Shown in pieces: positions 52,701-63,218 of a stretch of 64,000 bases of DNA. This stretch comes from Rhizobiales bacterium dw_265 (GTDB lineage: Bacteria > Pseudomonadota > Alphaproteobacteria > Micropepsales > Micropepsaceae), in contig JAAVUU010000001.1 of the NCBI GenBank assembly GCA_018449595.1, positions 558,001-622,000 of the forward strand. The letters run 5' to 3'. Position 1 is the first letter of the stretch, and each line of letters starts with the position of its first letter. The notes under the pieces are model-generated. The model saw only the letters and a list, made by a program, of their open reading frames with translations. It did no database searches and was not told where the DNA came from. The position numbers and the translations under genes are program-made.

Positions 52701-55700
52701 AGCGGAAGGTTGATCGTCAACGGGGCCGCGCCCGCAGCCAGTGCCAGGCTACCATTTCCATCGAGAGTAATGGAACTGCCAGCCATGATCGTGGTTGGCG
52801 TGTTGGCGACAATTGGCGTCGATGCGTTGAATGCAACTGAGCCTCCGGACGGGAGGCTCGCCTGGACCTTGCCCCCTCCGACAAGATTGAGTGTGCTTCC
52901 GGGTGCGAGCGCTCCGAACTGGATGTCGTTGTAGATCCCGGCCGAACTCGGCGTGTCGTGCGCCGTCGCCGTGTAGGAGCCGGCAGGCAACTGGAGCGTG
53001 ACGGCGCTAGTCCCTGTTTGGACCAGCGTGCCCGCGCCACTCATGTAGATTGTTGTGCCCCCAGTGACATTGGTGAATGGCGTGCCGGCCGGTACGGTTT
53101 TGGTCACCGTTCCGACCGTAATTTTGACAGGAACGGAAGCAACCAAAGTAGTTGATCCAGCGGCCGCGGTCACTTGAAGCGTCGTAGCGGCCATAACCGC
53201 GAGTGTGGCCCTGCCGCTGTTCGCTCCGAGAGTGAGGACGCTAGCAGCGGGGGTCGTCAACTGAACTTGGGCTGAGCCTGTGTTTAATGTTGCGCTTGAT
53301 CCATTCACGAAGGAAAGCTGAGTTTGCGGCAGAAAGGTTGGTATCGTGCTGCCGCGCGTCACCAAGACCGGTAGGTTTGCGAAACCATTCGCTGTGGTCA
53401 CGATCGTGTCTCCCGCCGGCGTTCCGCTTGGCAAGAGCGCAGGCGTGTTGGCCGAAAGCTTGACACTGCCACCTGGGCTAATGGTGGTTGGCGTGCTGGT
53501 GGTGACTTGGGAACCAGCGGTATAGATCGTGGCGAACTGGTTGAGGAATTGCACATCGCGGGCAGCCGTAATGTCGATGTCGCCCGTTCCAGTACGGATG
53601 ACCTGGTATTCGTTCTGAAGCAGAGCCGACGAGGGTTGCGTCGCGCTATTATTCACTCCGGCTCCGGGTTTGCCCAACATAAGCGAGCCGCTACCGGTCG
53701 AAGCCACGACGTCTCGGAAGTCGACTCCGCTGAGGTCGGCGCCCGCCGTCAGCCTGTAGCTCCAGGATTGAGATCCAGGTGGGAGCAAGCTTGCTTCCCA
53801 TGGGGCTGCGGCATTCGTGCTGGGATCGATAGGGGGTAGTCCAAAACCGTCGGTGAGTGAACCGTTGAAAACGAGATTGCCTGGAGAGCGTAACGTCAAG
53901 ACCCCTGGCTCTCCCGATCCGAGGACCGAAGTAACACTGGGACCATAGCGATAGGTGTTGAGATTCCAGTCGCTGTTGAGAGTAAGATCGGACACTAGAT
54001 TGAGGTTGCTAGTACCCTCCGCGACATAGGTTCCAGCCCCCAACGACAGGGAAATCGGATTCTTGCCGCTGAGAAAGTCGACGGCTCCGGCGGTGGCCAT
54101 CTTTGCAGTCGCCCCATCGGTGAGCGTACTGACTGCAACGCCGCTGCCGACAGTGAAAGTGCTCGCGGGCAAAACGACCGGCAATGCTGCGCTGCCGCCC
54201 GCGAGGGTGAGTGTGCCACTAGCAAAGCTGGTCCCCGTTGGAAGCTGTGTGATGACGCCGGTGGTGGCATACAGGCCGGCCGGAAGGGTCAGGTTGACCG
54301 CCGGACTGCCAGCCTTGGCAACCAGCGTGCCTGATCCGGTCCCTGTGGCGAACGTTGAGCCAGTTCCGAGGCTAATGATTGAGGTATTGTTCGACAAAGA
54401 ATAGCTGCCCCCCGGCAGCGACACAGCGACAGGCGTAGAACCGCTGGCAAATGTCAGCGCACCGCCGGTCGTGCTACCCGCGAACGAAATGGTGCTGCCC
54501 GGAGCCAAGCTCACGGGACTGTTGACGTTGAGAGTGGAAGTGTGGCCGGCGCTGTCGGTAAGTGTCGCCCTGACCGTCACGAAAACGGTCGAACCCGTGG
54601 GCGTGCCATTCGGGAACGATAGCTGGGTGGTGGCGTCCTTCACCGTGACGCTCGATTGGAAAGCCGAGTTCAAGGTAACACTCGCGCCGCCCGATCCGGC
54701 ATTGACGACAGCGCCGCCGATGTTGTTGGTAAGAGATGACCCGGCAGGAATCGCAATCGAGAGGCTCACACCCGCGGGCAGGCTCACGGATTTGCCGCCT
54801 GCCAGTGTTACCGCGGCGCCATTGGCGATCGTCGTGAACGCACCGCTTGTCGTGATGGAATCGCCCTGCGGTAGTGTCACGGCCGTAGCGGCACCCAGGA
54901 TAATTGATCCGCCTGGCGTCGCCAGCGTCACCAAGCTGCCATCCACAGTGGTGGTGTAAGTTGTGGGACTGCTCGCGCTAATGATGTCGCCGCTCGGCAG
55001 ACCGCCCTGAAAGGTGATGGTCGTGTTGGCCGGAAGCGTGAGGCTACTACCGCTATTCTGGAGGGCCAATCCGGTGCCGTTGCCAGCGTTTAGCGTAGTT
55101 CGGCCGCTGATCTGTCCTGCCCCGGACGCTTTGAGATTGAAAGTGAGGGGCGTCGTTCCGGACGCCAGTGTCATCGTGGCCGCGCCGCTGAGTGAAACTG
55201 TGGAACCGGGGTCCAAGGTGAGAATCTGACCGGCACTAAACTGCGTGACCGAGCCGGCGGCGCTGGTGATGGTGCCGGAATTGTTGAAAGAAATAGTGTC
55301 GCCGCTTGCAGTACCAGCGGCAAAGTTCAAACCAGATCCGGCTGGTACACTCACCGTTGCTCCAGCCGCATCAAGGGTCAACGGCAAGGATGCCAAGCTG
55401 ACAATCTCCTCGCCCGGTTGGACATGCAGTCTGCTCAACAGGCCAGCGTTACCCGTGCCGGTAAGAAGGTCGTCAACTATCGAGCCCGCGACGCCAACCG
55501 CTCCGGTGTTGGCAGCGAAGTTTTGCGCGTTGAGGGCAACATTATTCTCCGCTGTCGCGTCGATAACGCCGCCCGAAGCGGTAAGATCGAAGACCGCGAA
55601 CCCCTCGATCACGACGCTGGCCGGATTGATAATGGTTGCGCCGAGGGGCTTGATGGCAAGACCTGTGGCACCCGCTACGCTATTTACGGCGATTGGGACG

Positions 55701-58700
55701 GCTGCGCCGGAGGCATCGACGCCGCTAATCTGCGGCGCGCGCAAATGCAGGATTCCGCCTTCGCTACCGTTCACCGAAAGATCAATCGTCGCCCCGGCTT
55801 GAAGGTCGATCCAGCCCGTCCCAGGCGTCATGACGCCGCCAACAAGCTTGGCCTCGCCGGTTTCAATATCGACAAGCCCGCCCTTCCCGGCATCGTCGAA
55901 TTGGGCGCCTGCGACCGAAAGCCTGGCTCCAGATACCAGTGTCACACCCTCATAGGCATAGAGATCGATCGTTCCTCCGGTCACACCGGACGCATTGACC
56001 GAGCCGGTGACCGCGATCGCGCCAGAGTCGGCTGAAACGCCATAACTGCTGCTGATCGCTGAACCGTCGACCAAAACATTTCCGGTGCGAATTCGGTAAG
56101 CGCGCGCATCGTCGAAGCCGCTGTCATTCAGCAAGCCATCCAACCTGGCCAAGCTTTGGTTTCCATTCGTATCCCCTGCGAGCCCCCCCACGTCGAGCGA
56201 GAAGCTTCCCCCGACACCGCCCGCCCCGGCGACTCCCAGAAGCTGTCCGGCCGCCTGGAAGGTTCCGGCCGGCGCGCTGACTGAGATCAGCCCAGCATTG
56301 CCGGCTGGAGAGGGCGCGGCAACCGAAACGACGCTGCCGGACCCAAGGCTGACTGAGCCTTGATCCGCGGTGAGGCTGACCACGCCACCGCTCGAATATT
56401 GTGTTTGGTCAAAATTGCTTACGGCGGCCCCGCCGGCGTCAAGAACTCCGCCGACGCCAAGCGCAATCCCGCCGCTCCCGGTGGCGTGAAGAGTGATATT
56501 GCCGCTGGGCATGGCGATATCGGTGGTATCGATTATACTGGCGCCGGTGAGAACCAGGCTGGCACCCAGGCCGCCGTCGATGGTCGCCTGCGCGTCTCCA
56601 CTTGGTTGCAGCATCAACACACCAGCGGCGGCGATCGACTGGCTCGCGCCGGCCGCGCCGCGAATAACGGGGCTAGTAACCGCAAGGTCGCCGGCGGTTG
56701 AGAAGGTACCGGTGCCTGAGAACAGCAACCCGCCCGCTGCGCTGAAGGTGGCGGATTGATATCCAACAATCGCGAAATCGTTTACGCCAAGGTCGATTGT
56801 CGCCCCACTGAAGCCAATGGCGCCGACGGGCACGTTATCTACACCATCAACCGCAGTAACATCTTGCGCGCCGGTGCTGTTGTCGAGCGTAATGCTTTTG
56901 GCGGCGAAAAGAACTCTTGTACCGTCCGTACCGAACCCCCGGATACCGCCCGCATGGAGCGTGAGACTTGCCAGGTCAGGGGACCCCACGCTTCCCTGCC
57001 CGTAGATATCGATCGAAGAATAGCTGGTAAGAGAGAGCGAGCCGTCAGCGCTTTGCGCTGCAGCCAACACGGTTGCGGGGAGGACCAAGCCGGCTCCTGG
57101 TTGCAAGACGGCGTCTTTGTCGAATTCCAAGCTGATGCGGCCTGCACCGAAGGCCAGAGCCTGGCCCGTTACCAAAGCAGAGGGGTCGAAGCTGGCCTGG
57201 TTGGTCGAGTCCAGGATAACTGCTGTGCCCGAAATGGTGGCGCTCGCGCCGACTTGCAAATTCGCCAGGCCGCCGCCGAGGGTGACGGATTTGTCGGAAC
57301 GAACGACGGTCGCGGTTGGGTCGCTGCTCACGCGCGCTACCACGCCGTTGCCACTACCGGCAATCGATTGATTTCCGATTGTGAAAGCATTGGCTCCGGC
57401 GGCCAGACTTCCCTGGCTTTGCAAGTCGGCTGCCGCATCCACGGTTAGATTGTTGAGGGCGACCAGAGTGATATCCGGTCCCGTCAAGGGCGCCTCGGAA
57501 TCGTTCGCCAACTCAATGTTCGGCGTTACGATAGTAAGGGTTTTGCCATCGGCACTGGCGCCGCCGATCAGCAGGCTCTCCGCGCCGAAGTTCGTGAGCC
57601 CGGCGGCGCTGAGATAGAGCGTACCACTTTCAGTACCGGTGCCTGTGTCATTGATGATAACATTGTCAGGAGTGGAAATGCTTACGATGCCGCCCACACC
57701 GCCGCTGGGGGCGCTCATGGTCGTGGTCCCATTGATCGTCATCGCGAGAGTCGCGGATAGAGCCAGCTGTCCAGCGTCAATGGGCAGACGCGGCGCCGGC
57801 TGGTCGGCCGCGATCGCACCGGCCTTCAACGTCGTGTTCGCGGAGAAGTCATCATACTCAGCCCGCGCTCGAACAACTTTGCTGGAATCAACCTCGAATA
57901 GACTCGCAAGCGGGGCGAGCACCTGTGGGGTGTCGTCGACGTTGTAGCGATAGCCCGATACAATGCTGGAACCGTCCGGATTCGCGACACTCCCTTGAAC
58001 AACGGTGCCTTTCTGCGGCGTGATCAGATAGGCACCCGGAAGCAGTGCATAGCGCGCCGGCAGGAGCGTGTAGTCCCCAGCTGGGAGACCATTGGTGCTT
58101 GTTCCGAGGGAGATCTCGTCCCCCACGGCAAGATTGGCATTGCTCCAGCCAGTTTCCGAGACAGTGGAATTATCCGGGTTCTGCTTGATAATTTGCACCG
58201 ACGGCGCGAAATTCGACGTATAGCCTGGAATGATCGCGAAACTCGTGGACGTCGCCAGGATATCGTTACTTCCACCGATCCCTTTGACCCAACTATAGGC
58301 GTAGAGATCCCCGCCGCCGGTCAGGTCAATCGTTGCGCCGCTGCCGATATCCACCGTCGCGCCAGCTATATTGATGGCCTTGGCCGGCACGCCGCCGCTG
58401 GTGATGTCTGTGCCTGAGGGGTCGATCCAGTTGAGATCGTTCAACTCGGTTCCAAATGGAATAGTGAGCCCAACTCCCGAGTTGGCGGGGTCGACCGCGG
58501 ATACCGAGGTGATGCTCCCAGCTCCAAGGCTGATCGTGGAGGCCGGGTCAAAGGTCTGCGCCGTTGCACCATTCCGCGGGTCGAACGCTGATACTGGCGT
58601 AGTACTGCCCAGATTGATCGTGCCAATAGGCGCGCGCACGACACCGTCCTGGGTGATGGTGCTGGCATAAAGGTTTAGGGTGCCGCCCGCGGAGAGCGGC

Positions 58701-61700
58701 AACGGCGGAGGCTTTGCACCGACGCTGCGAATTGCCAAACTTCCTTGCGTGTTGGCAGGATCGAGCACGGCCAGTGTGAATACGGTGTCGGTGACAGGAT
58801 AAACCTGCCCAGCAGTTACCGTGACGGCTCCCGCGGCCTCGAAGGTACCGTCCCCCCGCACGTCATTCGTCGCCGACAGATCGGTGGCGCCTATCCCCTG
58901 CAGCGCCACGGTGCCGATATCGAGGAGGTCGCCCGCATTGATCGTGAGGTTTCCGGCCCCGCTACTCGGGCCGACCGTATAGATCACTGGGCCGCTTGCC
59001 GACTGCACCGTAATTTGCGGCGCGAGAATGGCCTGCGGCGCAGGTCTTGGCGCAGTGAAGGCTTGACCCAGCATCACATATGGAGCCGAGAGATTGACAC
59101 TATCGTCGGCAGTGAGAAGTCCGCCGTCTCCCACAGTCAGGCTGTTCCGCGCGGAAATCGTCACGGGACCACTGAATGCCACCAGGCCCTTCAAATCGAG
59201 ACTATCGAAACCGCCATTGGTGAATGTGGACGCTGCAAATTGGCCAGTTCCAAGGGCGGAGCCCTCGACGACGACATTCTCCCCGATAGCGTCCAGCCCT
59301 GAGTCGAACGTCACACCGGAAGGTAGGTCTCCGGTCACAACAAGATTGGGCGTGCCCTGTCCGGAATTGCTTCCGGAGGACACCGACAGCGTGCCGCCTA
59401 ACGCTTGGATACCACCCGCAGCGCCCAGCAGATCGCCCGCGATGTAAAAGAGCTCATTGCCCTGGATGGTGATCGTGCCACCGTCACTGTCGACACGCTG
59501 TGCACTATATGGGTTCGTGCCCAAGCCCACTGCGCCGGTTGGAACATTCTCCGTTCCGGTCGCGCCACTGACATCGACCAGCGCACCATGTTCCTCAAGG
59601 ATATTCCCCGCGAGCGTGATCGTACCGCCCGGCAGCACCTCGCCGAGAGGGCGCCCAATGCTATCAATGTTGGCGACTTCCGTACCGGCAGCAGAGACAA
59701 TGCTATCTGATCCCAAATCCAAAGATACGGACGTGTCGCCAAAGACCTGCCCTGTTGTCGAAAGGGAAATGCTGCCGCCAGGAGCCGACAACGTTCCCAA
59801 AACGGCAACTGTATTGCCTTGGACGGCGATGGCGCCGGTTCCACGCGAGGTCGCATCCACCAACACTGTGGCTCCCTCGCCAACAACGGCACTGCCCCGC
59901 ACCAGGAAATTGCCACCAAAACTCAACCCCGTTGCCGCCAAGTTGATAGAAACGGGTGCCCGCAGAACTGACGAAAAGAGTACGGGAGCGAGGCTTACGT
60001 CACCGGGAACGCCCACCTGCGGTTGATAGGACCAGATCTCCGGCTGCACCACGGTGTTGTCCGCGATTTCGATGCCGGCAGCATTGCCGCCAGACTCAAG
60101 GGGTTGCCCACCTTGCCCTTTGAGCGAAAAGTTCTGAAAGCCGCCCTGATTGAAAAAGGCCGCCGAAAACTCGAGCGAACCTGGGCGTGCGTCATCCGCG
60201 CGCCTACCACCAATTTCAATTGCCGGAGCAGAAATATTGAGCGTGCCGCCCTGCCCGCTATCGCCGACACCATACCCCGTCAACGTCGCATCGAGGTTGA
60301 ACAGGCCCGCCACATCTGGAGCGAAATTGCTATCGACGCCGCCCGTTAGACTAATCGTACCAGCATTGCCGAATGTCTCCTTGCCGTTGCCTGCGATGGC
60401 AAGGCCACCCGAGACGTCAATGCTGCTTCCCAGTTCAAGGTCGAGAAAGAAACCACTGAGCGTCACGGTGCCGCCACCGAAAACGATAGGCAGGGCGTTT
60501 GCGTCTGAAGCGCCCCGGCGATCATCCACGACGAGCCCGGCAACGTTGATCGCCGCGCCGCTCCCCAATGTCAGAGAACCTCGGTCATCGATCGACTCAA
60601 AGAGAGCCGACTGTGGCGGCCCAACGTTGGGGTCAACGTCCACCGCTGAAAGGACGACGGTGCCGCCTGGAACTGTAATCGGCGCCTCAATATCGAGATT
60701 GGCACCGGTCAGTGAGAGGTGGCCTTGCGGCGGAAGCGTGACGGCCGACAATACCGATATCTTGCCGTTGGTGCTATCGATCGCGACCGAGCCAAAGCCG
60801 TTCTCGGATATCTGCTCCGGTGACAGATAAAAGTCGGTTGGCGGATCGGCCGGCGCATTCGGATCGAAGGGTGGGGTCGGAGTACTTCCGGTGTCGGCAA
60901 GCACGACGTTCGGGGTTGTTGCGGCATATTGGGCATTGATCCCGCTCGCGCCGGTGCCCACGAACGCTAGCGCCAAAGAGCTTGTTGCGGGCGGGATGAT
61001 GCGCTGATAGTCGCCTGCCAGCGTATCTCCAAATACCGTCCCGTTTAGCTGCAGGGCTGGCGCCCTCAGCGAAAGCGCGCCGCCCGCTCCGCCTTGCTGA
61101 TAGGCTTCATCATAGGTTTTGCCATTCACGAGCGCGCCGCCAAACGTATCGCTCAAGCCCCAAGTGCTATGTGTGGCGGTATAGCTTCCGGCAATGCCGC
61201 TATAATTGATATCCGGAGACGCCTGGCTGATGTCGTAAAGATGGCCACCGGACAAAAGTCTAGTTACCGGAACAGTCGCGCCCTGATAATCGATCCAGCC
61301 GCCCGCTACGTTCAGCAAGGCGCCCTTCTGCACACTCACCGCACCGCGGGAATTCAAATCGATGGTTCCGCCCGCTATGGTCAGTTCGCCGACAGTGTGC
61401 TGCACCAATGCGATGTAGCCGGATGCGTCGGCAAAAGGCGTCCCGACCCAAGTCGATCCATCCTGATTCGTGCCACTATTTCGCAGATCGACATACACGG
61501 TCTGCCCGCGCAACGGGCCGTTCTGCTGTAAAGGCGAATCGGCCAGTTCCGCACCCAGAAGCTGCACGGCAACGACATTTTCGCTTGCCGATGCCTGGAC
61601 GTCTTCCGAGCCGGAGACATCGATGACTGCGTGATAATCCAGGTAGATATTACTAGCGGTAATGGCGGGAAAGTTTGGCCAGCCGTTGCCGAAGGTCACT

Positions 61701-63190
61701 GCGGCACTGGGCGCCTCGATGAGCCCATCGTCATAGATGGTATTGCCGATGACGTTGACCGAAGAATTGAGCGCTAGCTGATTGCCAACCACGGTGTCCG
61801 TATCGGACAGTTGTGGCAGAATCTCCATCAGGCTGCCGGTTGCCAAGGTGGCATTGCCCGGCGTTCCCGGATTGAACGGACCGGTCACACTATCGGCGGT
61901 CTGCCCGACCGCACCGGATGCAGCTTGCAAGAGTATGCTGCCATTGAGCGCTACTGAGGTGGTGGAAACCAGTCCACCCGCCTGAGTGATAACGGGCCCC
62001 GCCAGGGTGATATTGCCCCGATCCGCCTCGATGATGCCGGTGTTGGTGACAGTTCCGGTCTGCTCCGCGCTTGCAGAGCTGTTCGTTCCAATCGCGGGCG
62101 CCAGCGTTTCCCCGACATATACGTCGAACCCCCGCAATGTCGGATCGGAGGACGGATGGGGCATGAGCGCGACTTGTTGCCCTGCGGCCAGGATTGTTTG
62201 TCCGTCAGGCGTACTGATCGATCCACTATTCGTGACTTCCGGCCCGATCAGAATAACGCGGCCGCCCGTGTGGACCGCCGAAGCGGGCGTGGATATCACT
62301 GCGCCAGCTTGCACTACGACAGCACTGTCTTGGGAATTTGTCGTCGCAGCTAGCGGCGTGAAGGCGTCGGTCGGCCCCTGTGTGCCACCCGGCTGCGAAT
62401 AGGCAGAGAAAGTGAATTGCGTATCAAGATTGCTGTAGAGGCTGCCTGCGCTAACGAGAGCGTCGTTGATCGGCAGCGCCGATGCGACCAGCGTGTTGAC
62501 GTTGACCTGGCTCGATCCGCCGAAAATGATGCCGTTGGGGTTGATAAGATAGACTTGGCCATCCGCCTTGATCTGTCCCAGTATCTGGCTGGGCAAGGCG
62601 GTCGGGTCGTTCACCTTGTTAATGGCTATCCAGTCGCTGTTTCCACCTTGGTTGAATTGGACAGTGGTGTTTTTGCCGACGTTGAAGGTTTTCCAGTTCA
62701 GCAGTGCCTGCTGGCCACTCTGGTCGATCGTAACCGTCGTCTGGCCACCGGCTGTTCCCTGGCTCAGGCCGCTAACATTCTGCCAACTGGCCGGCACCGA
62801 ACCGGTTGATGGCGCGCCTGAATCCGGCTCCAAGCCTCCGACGACCAGGCCATTGGGCACGTTCGAAGGCGAAGCAATGGCAAGATTTGTCGCCGCGGTT
62901 TGCGCCGCCTGCAGGGCTTGAAGCGCCTGGGTGGCAACGGAGAGCGAATTGCGGGCATGAATGGCGGTGGCGATGCTCTGCGCAGTCGCCGCCTGCTGCG
63001 CTGCCGTAGCTGCGGTCACCGGTGCAGCCGCCGCGTTTCCGCGCAAAATGTCCGCAGCCCTTGCCTCCTGAACATTCGCGAGAATCGTCAACAGAGCCAG
63101 GACGCTTGTGCCAGCCAACAGCAACCCACGATACCCGCTTGACCTTCGGGCGTCTCGTATTCCCCCAGATGTCTGCTGAAGAACCCGCAT
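49739..63190 (-). CDS. Very large filamentous haemagglutinin-like TpsA exoprotein
   Basis: The 4483-residue protein has an extended signal region (GYRGLLLAGTSVLALLTILA with cleavage near ARA at 45) and a TPS secretion domain near residues 140-265: TTVTIDQSGQQALLNWKTFN, DWIAINKVNDPTALPSQILG, and VYLINPNGIIFGGSSQVNVN. The body is made of Gly/Ser/Thr/Val-rich beta-helix repeats with many GxITLxG and LPAG segments. The C-terminus (ADVDLIAPNGFVDAGDAGIR to RRRNAPQAN) fits the filamentous haemagglutinin family with DUF3739. Such proteins are secreted through a TpsB pore and act in adhesion or biofilm. The frame is unbroken over 13.4 kb. Confidence 0.9.
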   Translation of the reverse strand: MRVLQQTSGGIRDARRSSGYRGLLLAGTSVLALLTILANVQEARAADILRGNAAAAPVTAATAAQQAATAQSIATAIHARNSLSVATQALQALQAAQTAATNLAIASPSNVPNGLVVGGLEPDSGAPSTGSVPASWQNVSGLSQGTAGGQTTVTIDQSGQQALLNWKTFNVGKNTTVQFNQGGNSDWIAINKVNDPTALPSQILGQIKADGQVYLINPNGIIFGGSSQVNVNTLVASALPINDALVSAGSLYSNLDTQFTFSAYSQPGGTQGPTDAFTPLAATTNSQDSAVVVQAGAVISTPASAVHTGGRVILIGPEVTNSGSISTPDGQTILAAGQQVALMPHPSSDPTLRGFDVYVGETLAPAIGTNSSASAEQTGTVTNTGIIEADRGNITLAGPVITQAGGLVSTTSVALNGSILLQAASGAVGQTADSVTGPFNPGTPGNATLATGSLMEILPQLSDTDTVVGNQLALNSSVNVIGNTIYDDGLIEAPSAAVTFGNGWPNFPAITASNIYLDYHAVIDVSGSEDVQASASENVVAVQLLGAELADSPLQQNGPLRGQTVYVDLRNSGTNQDGSTWVGTPFADASGYIALVQHTVGELTIAGGTIDLNSRGAVSVQKGALLNVAGGWIDYQGATVPVTRLLSGGHLYDISQASPDINYSGIAGSYTATHSTWGLSDTFGGALVNGKTYDEAYQQGGAGGALSLRAPALQLNGTVFGDTLAGDYQRIIPPATSSLALAFVGTGASGINAQYAATTPNVVLADTGSTPTPPFDPNAPADPPTDFYLSPEQISENGFGSVAIDSTNGKISVLSAVTLPPQGHLSLTGANLDIEAPITVPGGTVVLSAVDVDPNVGPPQSALFESIDDRGSLTLGSGAAINVAGLVVDDRRGASDANALPIVFGGGTVTLSGFFLDLELGSSIDVSGGLAIAGNGKETFGNAGTISLTGGVDSNFAPDVAGLFNLDATLTGYGVGDSGQGGTLNISAPAIEIGGRRADDARPGSLEFSAAFFNQGGFQNFSLKGQGGQPLESGGNAAGIEIADNTVVQPEIWSYQPQVGVPGDVSLAPVLFSSVLRAPVSINLAATGLSFGGNFLVRGSAVVGEGATVLVDATSRGTGAIAVQGNTVAVLGTLSAPGGSISLSTTGQVFGDTSVSLDLGSDSIVSAAGTEVANIDSIGRPLGEVLPGGTITLAGNILEEHGALVDVSGATGTENVPTGAVGLGTNPYSAQRVDSDGGTITIQGNELFYIAGDLLGAAGGIQALGGTLSVSSGSNSGQGTPNLVVTGDLPSGVTFDSGLDAIGENVVVEGSALGTGQFAASTFTNGGFDSLDLKGLVAFSGPVTISARNSLTVGDGGLLTADDSVNLSAPYVMLGQAFTAPRPAPQAILAPQITVQSASGPVIYTVGPSSGAGNLTINAGDLLDIGTVALQGIGATDLSATNDVRGDGTFEAAGAVTVTAGQVYPVTDTVFTLAVLDPANTQGSLAIRSVGAKPPPLPLSAGGTLNLYASTITQDGVVRAPIGTINLGSTTPVSAFDPRNGATAQTFDPASTISLGAGSITSVSAVDPANSGVGLTIPFGTELNDLNWIDPSGTDITSGGVPAKAINIAGATVDIGSGATIDLTGGGDLYAYSWVKGIGGSNDILATSTSFAIIPGYTSNFAPSVQIIKQNPDNSTVSETGWSNANLAVGDEISLGTSTNGLPAGDYTLLPARYALLPGAYLITPQKGTVVQGSVANPDGSSIVSGYRYNVDDTPQVLAPLASLFEVDSSKVVRARAEYDDFSANTTLKAGAIAADQPAPRLPIDAGQLALSATLAMTINGTTTMSAPSGGVGGIVSISTPDNVIINDTGTGTESGTLYLSAAGLTNFGAESLLIGGASADGKTLTIVTPNIELANDSEAPLTGPDITLVALNNLTVDAAADLQSQGSLAAGANAFTIGNQSIAGSGNGVVARVSSDPTATVVRSDKSVTLGGGLANLQVGASATISGTAVILDSTNQASFDPSALVTGQALAFGAGRISLEFDKDAVLQPGAGLVLPATVLAAAQSADGSLSLTSYSSIDIYGQGSVGSPDLASLTLHAGGIRGFGTDGTRVLFAAKSITLDNSTGAQDVTAVDGVDNVPVGAIGFSGATIDLGVNDFAIVGYQSATFSAAGGLLFSGTGTFSTAGDLAVTSPVIRGAAGASQSIAAAGVLMLQPSGDAQATIDGGLGASLVLTGASIIDTTDIAMPSGNITLHATGSGGIALGVGGVLDAGGAAVSNFDQTQYSSGGVVSLTADQGSVSLGSGSVVSVAAPSPAGNAGLISVSAPAGTFQAAGQLLGVAGAGGVGGSFSLDVGGLAGDTNGNQSLARLDGLLNDSGFDDARAYRIRTGNVLVDGSAISSSYGVSADSGAIAVTGSVNASGVTGGTIDLYAYEGVTLVSGARLSVAGAQFDDAGKGGLVDIETGEAKLVGGVMTPGTGWIDLQAGATIDLSVNGSEGGILHLRAPQISGVDASGAAVPIAVNSVAGATGLAIKPLGATIINPASVVIEGFAVFDLTASGGVIDATAENNVALNAQNFAANTGAVGVAGSIVDDLLTGTGNAGLLSRLHVQPGEEIVSLASLPLTLDAAGATVSVPAGSGLNFAAGTASGDTISFNNSGTITSAAGSVTQFSAGQILTLDPGSTVSLSGAATMTLASGTTPLTFNLKASGAGQISGRTTLNAGNGTGLALQNSGSSLTLPANTTITFQGGLPSGDIISASSPTTYTTTVDGSLVTLATPGGSIILGAATAVTLPQGDSITTSGAFTTIANGAAVTLAGGKSVSLPAGVSLSIAIPAGSSLTNNIGGAVVNAGSGGASVTLNSAFQSSVTVKDATTQLSFPNGTPTGSTVFVTVRATLTDSAGHTSTLNVNSPVSLAPGSTISFAGSTTGGALTFASGSTPVAVSLPGGSYSLSNNTSIISLGTGSTFATGTGSGTLVAKAGSPAVNLTLPAGLYATTGVITQLPTGTSFASGTLTLAGGSAALPVVLPASTFTVGSGVAVSTLTDGATAKMATAGAVDFLSGKNPISLSLGAGTYVAEGTSNLNLVSDLTLNSDWNLNTYRYGPSVTSVLGSGEPGVLTLRSPGNLVFNGSLTDGFGLPPIDPSTNAAAPWEASLLPPGSQSWSYRLTAGADLSGVDFRDVVASTGSGSLMLGKPGAGVNNSATQPSSALLQNEYQVIRTGTGDIDITAARDVQFLNQFATIYTAGSQVTTSTPTTISPGGSVKLSANTPALLPSGTPAGDTIVTTANGFANLPVLVTRGSTIPTFLPQTQLSFVNGSSATLNTGSAQVQLTTPAASVLTLGANSGRATLAVMAATTLQVTAAAGSTTLVASVPVKITVGTVTKTVPAGTPFTNVTGGTTIYMSGAGTLVQTGTSAVTLQLPAGSYTATAHDTPSSAGIYNDIQFGALAPGSTLNLVGGGKVQASLPSGGSVAFNASTPIVANTPTTIMAGSSITLDGNGSLALAAGAAPLTINLPLTDGNSAYSFDTPNTAFVNSATNTLGSTIGPAYPAQFASNGGNVSITAGEDIIHLSNGADDSTQELPSNWLYHRDNLQGGVFAPTNNLDRGSTAWWVDYSNFFEGVGALGGGNVTLHAGRDVKNVDAVAPTDAWSPYQTTTITASGSVVDNNAADQPLFEYGGGDVSVTAGRDINAGVYYVEKGQGTLSAGGDITTNATRTALGLLNTGQLNLSNDPNTWLPTTLFLGQGDFNVSANGDVLLGPVANPFLLPAGENNGYGDRSYFSTYGSDDTVSVSSLGGDVDLRSATASAGSLTTWITNVQGYVSNSNNHSVSTVRPWLRLTDASASGAVYGSLVGLMPATLKVTAFSGDINPLGNFTLAPSATGTVNLEAAGSINGYQAAGFITLSGQSLQSYASAKFNLSDANPSSVPDPGNPLVPAGPDGTPLQLATAAQLTAALTSFNQLFAESGSTTGVYANTAIKDALHTPGLLHLNDPAPIYFYAGTGDVADLTLLAGKPARILAGQDILDIALYLQNNTPDDTTIVQAGRDIVAYDLNSPDRQTQLQAVNASNLPSNFVAAVLSAPLSGDISVGGPGTIEVLAGRNLNLGVGAANTDGTGVGLVSIGNARDPYLPSDQGATIIAAGGLSAMPGSGLAGSGLDVDVFASKFLNPSTAGDEATRYLPDLAELMGLKGESNGQVWTTFQSLTPEQKAKLALDVFYLVLRDAGRDHNDPTSAGFGVYFEGFQAIDALFPATTYAGDISLTSREIKTSTGGDIDILDPGGQLLVGFDLGDKQSLDQGILTLQGGNVSIFTKGNVTVGTSRIFTFEGGNEIIWSSLGNIAAGSAAKTLQSAPPTRFLIDPTTGAPLLDLAGLATGGGIGTLQTLPNVPPADVDLIAPNGFVDAGDAGIRVSGNINIAAVAVLNAGNITFGGTATGLPVFVAPNIGALAAASNASGAATRAATSAPPAPPAQFPSVFTVEVIGYGGADADTEDQRRRRNAPQAN

Positions 63191-63218
63191 TAAGCTACTC
63201 TCTAGATATCCACTGATG